Position numbers and translations under genes: made by a program | The notes under the pieces: model-generated | Database searches by the model: none | What the model saw: the letters and a program-made list of their open reading frames with translations, nothing else | Told to the model about the DNA's origin: nothing | Origin: Oikopleura dioica | Lineage: Eukaryota; Chordata; Appendicularia; Copelata; Oikopleuridae | Assembly (NCBI GenBank): GCA_907165135.1 | Contig: OU015567.1 | Coordinates: forward strand, 2,795,001-2,859,000 | Direction: 5' to 3' | DNA length: 64,000 nucleotides | Shown: one piece after another, positions 11,050 through 22,100 of the stretch | Numbering within the stretch: the stretch's first letter is position 1 | How the letters are laid out: the number at the start of each line of letters is the position of its first letter

Positions 11050-12825
11050 ATGACTTTTCGAGCGATGCGATTCGGAGCTTTTTCTCTCAGAAGAGCAAAT
11101 TTCGTCCGAGCCACACAGTTTAACATGCCTGCTACGAGTACAGTTGTGATCAGCAGACGCAGTTTCTTCGGGAAAAAGGATGAAGAAGAGAAGAAGGCCG
11201 AGAAGAAGGAACAAACTGAGGGTGAAACTGAGCAGGTTCGTTTCTCATAGAGAAACGCATATGCGTAGCTATAGCTATTTTTTATCGGAAATAACTAGAA
11301 CCAGCTTTCAACTTGCTTTGACCACTACAATTTAACGAACAAGAAGTCCTTAAAAAGCCCCTCGTTATTACCATTTAAGCTAAATATTACTCTGGAAGAA
11401 GCTATCGAGCAAATCAACTCCCTTGAATCCCAATTGTCCGAAGCCAAAGCGGCTCGCGAAAAAGAAGAAAAAGACTTCAAATACAGACTTTCCGAGATCG
11501 CCCAAGAAATGAAGAGCCAAAAGACCAGATTGGACAGGGAAGCTGAAAAAGCGAAAGTAAGTTGTCTTCTTAGATCGCAGCTGGATATGATAGATCCCGG
11601 AAGTTCGTTGATAGCGATCTCGATTTCAAATTGTGTATCTCGTGATTAGTTTTCTTTGAAATACATCTGCGTGAAAAGAGTGCTTCCGCTCATTAGCGCT
11701 TGAACATCTGCTTTCTTACTGTATAAAACTGAGGTCTAAAGAGAAAATAGCATCAAATCAAACTTGAAAGCTTCAATTTCAACTTTCAAACAACGAAAAA
11801 CTCCAAAAATGGGAGCTTGTGCGTCTAAAAAGTCCTTTGCCGCCAAAAACGAAGAATACTTCGACACGCAGTTAGAATCCCTTCAGTTGGAAATCAAAGC
11901 CGCCCGAGAAAAGCTCCAAGAGTCGCACAAGAAACGCGCTAAGATCGAGACCGAGCTTGTTTCCGTTCTCGAAACGAACCAGTACTTCAGGACGTCACTT
12001 GGCAAGATGCAGCACGAACAAGTAGACAACTTGAAGAACCTGTCGGGGAGTATTCGGCGAACTGCCATCGACGCGGGCTACTTTCACTTGCAGTACAAGA
12101 CGATGGTGCCAAAGCTGAATGAGCGGAAGAGAATTAATGAGCAACTGATGGACAAGTACAGATCGCTCGAGCGACAGCAGCGCATGTATCAGCTTCACGT
12201 CGAATCTAACTGAAAACATCTTTGTTTTCCCCATGATTTATACTGTTCTATCTTTTTCATGAATAAAGACATCATTTTTCAAAATTGATATCCTAAATTT
12301 TCAATATTATTTAATCATCATTATATGAATATTTTGTGGTGGATCAGTATATAATCGTCGCAAATTCATAACGCGCATCAATTTTCCACTCAGTGCTCTC
12401 AACAAACAATTATATATTTAGGTCTATGGAATCAAAAGCTTCGCCAAAGACCTCTTACCAGTCGCAGATCAGCTCCAACTCGCCCTAGAGAATGTACCAG
12501 CTGCTGAGCTCGAAGAAAATAAAGCTCTGAACGATCTTAAGGAGGGTATTGAAATGACTCAACAGCAAATAAGCAAGGCTTTTGAGAAGAATCAAATTAT
12601 CTTAGGTACTTGTTGAGCTGGTTGTTAATTTTTTTATGGCGGTTTTTAGTCAACCCGGAAATTGGCGCTGAATTCGACGCTAATCTCCACGAAGCCGTCA
12701 TGCGGGTTCCTCGAGCGCAAATGCCGGACAACGAGCCAAACACAATCGCTTTCGTCCAAAAGACCGGCTACAATATTAAAGATCAAGTGCTCAGACCATG
12801 CTGGGTTGGCGTCGTTTCAGAATAA
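11050..12825 (+). CDS. grpel1: Mitochondrial GrpE nucleotide exchange factor
   Basis: Exons 11050-11235, 11380-11556, 12422-12605, 12650-12825 (240 aa). The N-terminus is Arg/Ser-rich without acidic residues (MTFRAMRFGAFSLRR, SRRSFF), a mitochondrial targeting peptide. A long coiled coil follows (LEEAIEQINSLESQLSEAK to DREAEKAK), then the GrpE core: YGIKSFAKDLLPVADQL, VNPEIGAEFDANLHEAV, and the beta domain ending DQVLRPCWVGVVSE. GrpE releases ADP from mitochondrial Hsp70 in matrix protein import and folding. The second exon start is ambiguous: an acceptor at 11298 is also in phase and would add 27 residues. The 865-bp intron 11557-12421 contains a complete gene on the same strand. Confidence 0.92.
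11722..11728 (+). promoter_or_regulatory. TATA box of the nested gene at 11809
   Basis: GTATAAAACTGAGG lies about 85 bp upstream of the nested gene's ATG and inside the GrpE intron. It supports an independent promoter for the nested gene. Confidence 0.6.
11809..12213 (+). CDS. Nested single-exon gene: myristoylated coiled-coil protein
   Basis: Intronless, 134 aa, wholly inside the third-exon-preceding intron of the GrpE gene on the same strand. The start codon at 11809 was chosen because it gives MGACASKK, a strong N-myristoylation motif (Gly2, Ser6) with a palmitoylatable Cys4 and following lysines, and has A at -3 and G at +4. An in-frame upstream ATG at 11764 would bury this motif. The rest is a charged alpha-helical coiled coil (EIKAAREKLQESHKK; ERKRINEQLMDKYRSLERQQ). 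Predicted as a peripheral inner-leaflet membrane protein; family not recognised. It has its own TATA box and AATAAA (about 12263). Confidence 0.75.
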   Translation: MGACASKKSFAAKNEEYFDTQLESLQLEIKAAREKLQESHKKRAKIETELVSVLETNQYFRTSLGKMQHEQVDNLKNLSGSIRRTAIDAGYFHLQYKTMVPKLNERKRINEQLMDKYRSLERQQRMYQLHVESN

Positions 12826-12971
12826 CACTTCAATCTTCTTTCGTTATTAATAGTTGATTACTGTTTGTGTCTGATCGAGTTCAAAACTGATTCTGCCCTT
12901 TTTGCTTCCTAATATGGACATTTAGTAATTGAGATTCTTCAATTATCGTGGACTTTATTTTTAGAAGGAAT

Positions 12972-14117
12972 ATGATAGATATTTCCTGCTGGATGTATGT
13001 AGGAGGAGTCACCAACGACATATCTACTACAGAACTAGGAATGGTTTCATCAAAAATGCAAGGTTATTCAATGATTTCAGTAATACTAATAATTAGTTCT
13101 TCAGAGAAAGTCTCTCTGAAACTTATATGAAGCGTGTTTTGCGGTTTTTTGAAAAAACTCCCGATGTTTTCTTAGTTTGAGCCTTCCGTTCGCTTATTAT
13201 CATCAAGGTGAATATTTACTGCCCATATTTTCGGTTTCTTCTAAATAAGATCTTTTACTTTGACTGCTGGATTTATCAGAACTTAGCAAAAAAGATCTTT
13301 ACCTGTAACCAAAGAACAGGAGATTACTTCGAGCAGATTGGACATGTTACTGACGTCCTAATTGATTATGGAATGGGTAGGAACCTAAGCTGTCTTCTTT
13401 TGCTTACCTAAATCAAGGAATAATCAAATTCGACTGCGGAAAATCGCGCGACGATGCGATTCAGTATCTGAATCGAACCTCTCTCAAAGGATCAATTCTC
13501 AACCTTGAAGAATGCCTCTCCGTGAATGTCATCAAAGCGATGGAATATCTTTCTGAACCGAAGACCTCTCCGAAACAAGAAAGAAGCAATAGAAAAACGA
13601 ACACCTCAAGACCACAAAAACGCAAAGCTTCACCCCCGACAACGAAGTATTTCTTTCTGTCTTACTATTCGCTCTGGAAAAATCTGGCACGATATTTTTT
13701 GCATGGAAATGTTTCGGTGAAATGAGCCTGAAATGAGCGCTTGAATGGTTAAAGCCCTGCATGAATTCCGTTCACGAATCTTACTGTTTAATTCCAGTAA
13801 AGAAAATCAAGACAAGAAAGCCGAAAAACCTATGAAAAAAGGGAAAGAAGAGACTCCCTTCTTTTTGAACATAGAAAATCTTCCTGACGACGCTACGTGA
13901 GTTCTAGCGAGTTGTTTTCTTTTCGTTAAAATTGGGTTTTAGTGATTCAGAAACGCTGAACTTCTTCGTCTTCGCTGGCGATGTGGTGCACTTTGAAATT
14001 GTGATGCGACGCGGGCGAAGAACTGCGCTACTTTTCTTCAAGACTGAGCAGGAGCGACAATCCGCCGCTCATCATTTGGACAAATCTTTCTTCAAAGGAA
14101 AGGGTTGGAAAAAATAA
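12972..14117 (+). CDS. Small protein with two RRM-type RNA-binding domains
   Basis: Exons 12972-13038, 13320-13376, 13418-13646, 13798-13896, 13943-14117 (208 aa). RRM1: RNP2-like WMYVGGV, helix STTELGDYFEQIG, strand VTDVLID, RNP1-like GIIKFDC, ending GSILNLEEC. A basic Lys/Arg/Ser/Pro linker follows, then RRM2: FFLNIENLP, FFVFAGDV, RRTALLFF, ending KGKGWKK. Typical of hnRNP-like or splicing-related proteins; no specific orthologue recognised. The first intron (13039-13319) only gives an intact RRM1 if it starts with GA (CTAG|GAATGG). Canonical alternatives insert 18-20 extra residues into helix 1. The start ATG lies directly before the first strand, unusually close. Confidence 0.75.
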
Positions 14118-16122
14118 GGAAACAATAAAGCAAATGCGCTTTCAACCTTCTTCAGGCTACCGACTCCGTGTTAGGGAATAAAAACCTGGTGCAAAGCTTC
14201 TTTTCTCTCCAAAAATAATCATCAGCAGCTGTCAAAATTGTGATGCATTTAATCCTCTTACTGCCTCTTCTTTTATCCCTTCCTGCTCAACAATAAAAAT
14301 TATTTCTTCACTAAAAGTTGTACATTGAAAAAGAATTCTTTCTGAGTAATTCTTTATTTTCATTTCTTTTAACTTTTACATATTCGCAAGCAAATGAGCC
14401 TCAAAGCACTCTATCATTTTGCATTCTCCGTTTTCTTTCTTGGGCAGGTTTTTCATCTGCAAGGGACGCGATGTTTTTTTCAAGCACTATTTTTCTGATT
14501 TATTTTCTTGAGTAATACCGTGTCTAGCAAGTTTAGCCGTTCTTTTGACAAGTTTTTATTAGAAAAAGATGCAGTAGCAGTTGTTTTTTTGAAACATGTT
14601 TACATATTTGCAAGCAGTTGTGCTTCGAAGCATTCTATCGATTTACAGTCGTTGTTGTCTCCTTCAAGATTATTCTTCGAAATTCCATCAGCGAGAGAGA
14701 CGATTGCTCTATTGAGCCACGACGGACCTCGTTTTCTTTCGGCAGTGATCTTTAAAAAAGATATTCTTAGATTTCTATTATGAAAGATTTAATCAAACCG
14801 TGAAGGCATTTCCTGTAACAAAGAAAAAAATTAGCTCTAGTTTCATTTTTAGGGCGCGTGTCAATGTTTCTTGTCAATCGAAGGGTAGTGCTAATTGACT
14901 TGAGGGAAAGGGTGAGCATCTTTATACCATACGTTCTGATAAATTTTTAAAAACCTCGGGACTTAATCGCTTTCTTGCCGGTCATTTGCTATTAAACAGT
15001 TCGAGGAATGAATTGATGTTATAACTGAGTACATGTGCGGTTTAATTTTGATCCTTGAAGACATTATCCTTTTTCTTAAGAAATACAGTATAAATTATTA
15101 TTATACAGTATTATTTATACAGTATTAGAATTTTAAAGTCAGAACAAATAACTTACATCAGACATAAAAATACATGCATGTTAAAGTTTGAGCACGTCAA
15201 CAATTATTAATTAATGTATGCATACTTTATTGATAGATCTTTTAGCGAAGCAAACCAGAATATTCTGACTTCGCGATCAGATAACGTTTCTAAATTCGGT
15301 TAAAAATTTACCTGCGTTAACGTCTCCCAGTCATTGCGGTTAGCAGAGCCGGGCGTTTCAGAATTTGTAGAAGTGTTCTTAATTGGATTTTTCTACAAAC
15401 TTGCTCAAAGACAAAAAACAGTCGTCAATGTTTAAATCCTGGGCTAAAGCAATTAACGTCGAGCTTTTATTGAAAAGCTTTCCGTGAACATACAGGTCGT
15501 ATTGAGTGCCTTCAATGAAGAAACATGTGCTAATGATCAGAAAAGTTATGACGGCGATAATTATCTTTTCAAGTTCTTCTTTAGTAATTCTGAAAATAAC
15601 AAGTTTTTCGGCTTAGATAGAACTTTTCCGGAGCAAATCTCCAACAGCTCAGCTCATTTTCCATGAATCTTTTTTTTTGTCAATTTTTTTCTCTGTTTTA
15701 TTTTTCTACGTGGCAGATAATTGTCAGAATTATATCGCAGAGTCTAACGATTTCATCATGATATTGAATAATTTATTTTATTTTTTTCGTCTGCTGCGCA
15801 TTAAATATATGCCAAGTTATACGGGTTTTTATCGAAGGAAACATTTTATGCGACAAGTTTCATTTTTTATTTTAATTATTTATTAACCGAAGCAACTTTA
15901 TTTTTAACCGATTAAACACAGTATCTCCAGACCCGGCAAAAGTCATCTCACAGATCTTTCAAAAGCTAGTTTATTGTTTCCTACAGGATGGAAGGAAAAT
16001 CAAAATGCAGTTGCTCATTTTCGGAACTGACAGGGAAACTGTAAGCGGCACGCTAGGATAAATACTGAGGGGATGGGGATGAACTCTTCAGTCACACAGA
16101 GTTTTGATAAATTTTTGTCAAG
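14118..16122. other. Long AT-rich intergenic region upstream of myosin
   Basis: No supported gene on either strand over 2.0 kb. It contains a diverged local duplication (near 14375 and 14598), a cluster of three TACAGTAT units at about 15087-15125, and otherwise T-rich low-complexity DNA. It probably contains the muscle myosin promoter and enhancers (inference). Confidence 0.5.
14375..14652. repeat. Diverged direct repeat, two copies about 220 bp apart
   Basis: The segment starting TTTACATATTCGCAAGCA at 14375 recurs as TTTACATATTTGCAAGCA at about 14598. Similarity continues for roughly 45 bp (CAAAGCACTCTATC versus CGAAGCATTCTATC). No coding role is apparent. Confidence 0.55.
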
Positions 16123-19100
16123 ATGGCGATGTGGGATCCAGGTTTGTAATTGTTTGATTATATTTTTGAGTTTTGAATATTTACCCTTCATCTTGAAATG
16201 CCGAATGGATTTAAATCGTTCTTAGGAACAAGCCTAGATACCGTTTTTATTCCCAAGGAGCTGTTGCTCAAGCAAAATTTAGAAGCCGCTGGAAATGCAG
16301 CAATCTTCCTTCGTCTGGACGAGATGACCCTCCTGGACATCCGTAATGCTCCGTATTCGGCCAAAACTGCCTGTTGGGTTCCTGACAAGGAAATCGGCTA
16401 CATAAAGGGCGAGAAACTCGGCGAAAAGGATGGCAAGATCGAGGTCAAGCGCGCTGACGACAAGGTCAAACTCTACAAGCCTGAGCAAGTTGAGCAGCAA
16501 AATCCTCCCAAATACGAACTCCTTGAAGACATGGCTAACATGACGAATCTGTCCGAAGCTACTGTCATCCATAATCTTCATAGCCGATACGAACGATTTC
16601 TGATCTACACTTATTCAGGTAACCTGGAACAAATTCTCATCGTTCAGAATGCAGGAACCGTAACAAAAAGATTCAAATAGATTTAATATTTAGGTCTCTT
16701 CTGTGTTACCGTCAATCCGTACAAGTGGCTCCCCGTCTATGATTCACATGTTGTAGGATGCTACGCGAACAAGCGGAAGACTGAAATGCCGCCGCATATT
16801 TTCTCGGTTTCCGACAATGGTAAGGCTGTCTGGTAGACACAGCATTTTTTAATCAGCGTTCCTTTTTTCCGGAAATCTTGAAGCGATTGTTTTTTTCAGC
16901 GTACAACGATATGCTTCGAAACCGCGAAAACCAGTCCATGCTGATCACTGGTGAGTCCAGAGTTTGAAATTTTCGTGACTCGCGAGCGGCTCACTTGAGA
17001 GCGAGCGAGCACGAGCATGATGCTCTTTGCGCTCCCGAGCATATTGATTTCTGCGCTCGCGCTCTTTGCGCTCGCGAGCGCATTTCATTTTGCGCTCTCG
17101 CTCTCTTGGCTCCCGAGCACTGGTCGAATTGTGCTCTCGCTCGATCGGCTCTCGAGCTAAAAAAATTGACTCGCGAGCAGCCTTCCAGAGCCTAAAATGA
17201 TTCGAAGGCCCCGTGACTAATTCCAAATGAGTCCCTCTCCCAGGAGTTAGCACCTCGCGGTGGGCATGTTTTATCTGTTTAATCTCGGCTTTACGCGTTC
17301 TACTGCCGAGATAACGTACCTAATGAAGCTTTCACAAAACGGAAAACACGAGAAATTGACCCAAGAAGAAATATATTTATGAAAGTGAATAATTATGCGA
17401 AAAATTTTTCTTTTAATTTTGCTCGCGAGCCGCTCGTGAGTCAATTTCATGGCGAGCACGAGAGCAGCCGCTCCCGCTCGTCTAGCTCCCGAGCATTGCC
17501 AACATATGCGCTCGTGCTCTCTGCGCTCGCGAGCGGTTTCAAGTCTGGGCTCGCGCTCTTTTGGCTCTCGAGCCAACTTCATTTCATGCTCCCGCTCCCC
17601 TGCTCTGAGAGCAACGATAAATTTTCGCTCTCGCTCTTTTCGCTCGCGAGCATTTGCGAGCATTTCAAACTCTGGGTGAGTCTGGTGCAGGAAAAACCGT
17701 CAACACCAAGCGAGTCATCCAGTACTTTGCAACTGTTGCTGCCATTGGCAAAGATGATGCAGCAGGAGGTGCTGATTGCAAACTGAAAGGAGGTGGAACC
17801 CTCGAGGATCAAATTGTCGCGGCTAATCCGGCCATGGAAGCTTTTGGTAACGCCAAAACAATCAGAAATGACAACTCCTCTCGATTTGGTAAATTCATTC
17901 GAATTCACTTTGGCGGCAGTGGCAAGTTGTCATCTGGAGATATTGATACTTATTTGCTCGAAAAATCGCGAGTCATTTTCCAGCTCCCAACTGAGCGATG
18001 CTTCCATATCTTCTACCAAATGTGCACTGGTCACAAGCCAGAAATCAACGAGATGTGCATGATTTCTACCGATCCTTACGACTACAGATATTGCTCCATC
18101 GGCGAAATCACGGTCAAGTCGATCAACGATTCCGACGAACTTGACGCTACTGATGAGTCATTCGATATTCTGGGGTTTACTGCTGAGGAGAAAAACGCTA
18201 TCTATAAGTTAGTTGCTGGTTTGATGCACAGTGGCAATGCCAAATTCAAGCAGAAGCCACGAGAAGAACAGGCTGAAATCGATGGAACAGATTGCACCGA
18301 AAAGCTCGGCTTCCTTTTCGGTGTCTCTGGCGCCGAGTGGGTCAAGGGCATGTGCCACCCTAAAGTAAAGGTCGGATCCGAATATGTCACCAAGGGACAG
18401 ACTGTCGAGCAAGTGTACTACGGTCTTGGTGCGATTACAAAAGCCTGCTACGAGCGTATTTTCAAGTGGCTTGTTGACATTATCAACCGGGCGCTAGGTA
18501 CTGATCTTCCACGAGATTTCTTCATTGGTATCCTCGATATCGCCGGTTTCGAAATTTTCGACTTCAACACCTTCGAGCAGCTCTGCATCAATTATACCAA
18601 CGAAAAGCTGCAGCAGTTTTTCAACCACCATATGTTCATCCTTGAACAGGAAGAATACAAACGAGAAGGAATTGAATGGACTTTTGTTGATTTCGGAATG
18701 GATCTTCAAGACACCCTCGATCTCATCGAAAAGCCACTCGGAATCATGTCGCTATTGGAGGAGGAATGCATGATGCCAAAAGCCAGTGATATGACTTACA
18801 AAGACAAGTTGATGGCGACTCATCTTGGGAAGAAAAAATGCTTTGGGAAACCAACTCCTAGCTCCAAAACGAAGTTTGAGTCTCACTTTGAAATTCATCA
18901 CTACGCCGGTACTGTCGCTTATAATGTTATTGATTGGCTCTTGAAGAACAAGGATCCTTTGAATAACAGTGTCGTCGGTCTGTACAAGAAATCGACGGTC
19001 AAGGTCATGAACGAGATCTGGTCGACCTATGTCTCTCCTGAAGACGCTGCCTCTGGCGGCGGTGGAGGAGGAAAAAAGGGAAAGCGACAAAAAGGTGGCT

Positions 19101-22100
19101 CCTTCCAAACTGTCTCTGCTCTTCATCGAGAATCCCTCGGTCGATTGATGACCAATCTTCGATCAACTCAGCCCCACTTCGTCCGTTGCATCATCCCGAA
19201 CGAGAAGAAGAAGCCCGGATACATGGACAACAACCTGGTCCTTCATCAACTCCGATGTAACGGTGTCCTCGAAGGAATCCGAATTTGCCGAAAGGGTTTC
19301 CCATCGCGAGTTGAATATGCTGAATGGAAGCAGCGATATACCATTCTTAACGCCAAGGTCATTCCTCAGAAGGGATTCATGGACAACAAAAAGGCCTGTG
19401 AGAAGCTTCTTGAAAGTCTTGCTGAAGAACTTTCACCAGATCTCTATCGATTCGGCCATACGAAGCTTTTCTTCAAGGCTGGTGTTATCGGTCATTTGGA
19501 AGAACTAAGAGATGACAAAATTGGTCAAATCTTGACTAAGCTCCAGTCTTTTATTCGGGCGAAACTCGCAAAGGAGAAATACCAGCGGGTGGTTGCTGAA
19601 AGAGATGGAGCAATGGTCATTCAGGCCAATTGGAGAGCCTACATTCAACTCGCCGACTGGCCGTGGATGCATCTCATGTACAAGATCCGACCTTTGCTCA
19701 ACTCCGCTGAGAAGAGAAAAGAAATGGACGAGCTCAAGGCCGAATATGATGACATCAAGAAACAGCTTGAAGTCGAAACGGCGCTGAGAAAGAAGCTCGA
19801 AGATGCGTACATCAAATTCACACAGGAGAAAAACAAGTTCATGGCCATGCTGAGTGGCGAGGGAGATGCACTTGCTGATGCGGAAGATCGAGCCGAAGCC
19901 TTGGCTAAATCAAAAATTCAGCTCGATGGTCAAATCAAGGAGCTTCAGGAGCGACTCGAGGACGAAGAAGAGATCAACCAAGATCTGAACAATAAGAAGG
20001 CAAAACTTGACCGGGAGAAACGCGAGTTGCAAAAAGACATAGAAGAACTCGAGTCGACCCTTTCCAGGGTGGAGCAGGAGAAGAACTCTTTGGAAGACAA
20101 AGTCAAGAGCAATTGCGAGGCACTGGCTACGACAGAAGAGCACATGGACAAGCTGGCCAAGGAAAAAAGAGCGCTTCAGGAGCAGCACCAGCAGGTCCTC
20201 GACGATCTTCAAGTTGAAGAAGACAAGGTCCATTCTCTAACGAAATCGAAAAATAAGATGGAACAGCTGGTTGATGATTTGGACTCAGCGCTTTCTCACG
20301 AGAAGAAATGCAGGGTGGATCTGGAGAGACAGAAGCGCAAGTTGGAGGGAGATCTCAGGAAATGGTCAAAATTTTCCGAGATTCTAGAGTTAGAAATATA
20401 ATGGCGATTGTAAGAAAAAGCAAAGGAGGGCAGTGTTTCCGCTCAGAGAGATTTTAATTTCTTTCAGGTCAGATATACGCGACCCTTCTTTGCTTTTCTT
20501 ATTTTTTTTTTTGAATCTCTTTTTCGAATTTGTCGATTTTGAATCTGGTGATTTGAAGACGAGAGAGGACTTGAGAAAAGTTCTTTTACCCAAAAACCTC
20601 AGCACGCCTTTCAAACACAAATCCGATCTCTAATTGTCTATCGATAAGAAAGATGCATTCTCTCGTCGATTTTGGAATGACGCAGCATGGGTTCAAGATA
20701 CTTGTGAGACAGCTTATCATTTTCTCAGGGCTTCTCAGCACAGATCCCGACGACCCAAGCTTCGTCTTCCAGCAAAATGAAATCGGGCAAAAACGGGACT
20801 TGACAACATTGAAAAACGATTATGTAAACGATCTAGAAGAATTTTGAAAAAAAAAACTATTTTCAAAATGAAAATAAAAAAATTTTTATTCTAGAGCATT
20901 TTTGATCATGAAACAGACTCAACCAGGAAACTATCATGGATCTTGAAAACGACAAGCAGCGTCTTGAAGAAAAGATCAAAAAGGCCGAATTCGAATGCAA
21001 CCAAATCCGAACCAAATGCGAAGATGAGCAAGCCCTCATCGCCCAGCTTTCCAAAAAGATCAAAGAGCTTCTCGCCCGAATCGAAGAACTAGAAGAAGAG
21101 CTAGAAGCCGAGCGAGCTGCCAAGGCGAAATCCGAAAAAGCTCGAATGGAGATTTCCCGAGAGCTTGAAGAATTTGCCGAGCGGCTTGATATTGCGACGA
21201 ATGCGACAACTTCGCAAATTGAAAAGTCGAAGAAGCGAGACGCCGAGCTGGCGAAGTTGGCTAGAGACATGGAGGAACTGACTTTGGCTCAGGAATCGCA
21301 AATCGTTGTTCTTCGAAAAAAACATGCTGATCATACTTCGGAAATTGGCGAAACGATCGAAAACCTGACTCGAATCAAGGCCAAGTTGGAAAAAGAACGA
21401 TCTGAGATGCGAATGGAAGCTGATGATCTTCTCTCCACCATCGACACCCTAACCAAGCAGCGAGTTCTTCTTGAAAAGCAAATGAGAACCGTCGAAGATC
21501 AGTTCAACGACCTCCAAGAAAAATACGAAAAGTCCGAGCGAGAAGTCGCCGATGCCAATGCATCCAAAGCGCGGGGCATTGCCGAGTTGAACGAGTTGAA
21601 GCGACTTGTGGAGGAAAAAGAAGCGATGAACAGCCAGTTGAAGCGTCAGCAAAACTCCGTCAATCAGCAAATCGAGGAAACAAAACGAACATTCGAAGAG
21701 GAGCAGAAAGTCAAGAACTCGCTCGCCCATCAGTATCAAAATGCTCTTCACGATGCTGAATTGCTAAAAGAACAATACGATGATGAAGTTGAAGCTAAAG
21801 TCGAGCTTCAAACTCAGCTGACGAAGTCGCAAGGAGAAATTCAACATTGGAAGGGCAAGTATGAGACTGACGCGATTCAGAAGACAGAAGAGCTCGAGGA
21901 TGCAAAAAAGAAGCTGTCTACTAGACTTGGAGACGTTGAAGAACAAGTTGAGTCAATTTCTGCCAAGTGCGGATCTCTAGATAAGTCAAAGACTCGATAT
22001 CAAGGAGAAATTGAGACGATCACCGTTTCGCTCGAAAAGACAAACAACCAGATTTCCACGTTAGAAAAGAAGCAGAAAACTTTTGATAAGCAAGTAGAAG

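Noticed and set aside
13045..13286. Canonical GT-AG intron choices in the RRM gene
   Set aside because: They are possible but insert 18-20 residues into the first helix of RRM1; the GA-AG choice gives a standard domain. Kept as the stated alternative.
15087..15126. TACAGTAT triplet cluster as an operator or CRISPR-like array
   Set aside because: Three short AT-rich units with uneven spacing in a eukaryotic intergenic region; no array structure.
20433..20847. Open frames in the 20359-20916 myosin intron as extra exons
   Set aside because: Composition is T/A-rich and Phe/Leu-biased, and the myosin rod aligns continuously without them.
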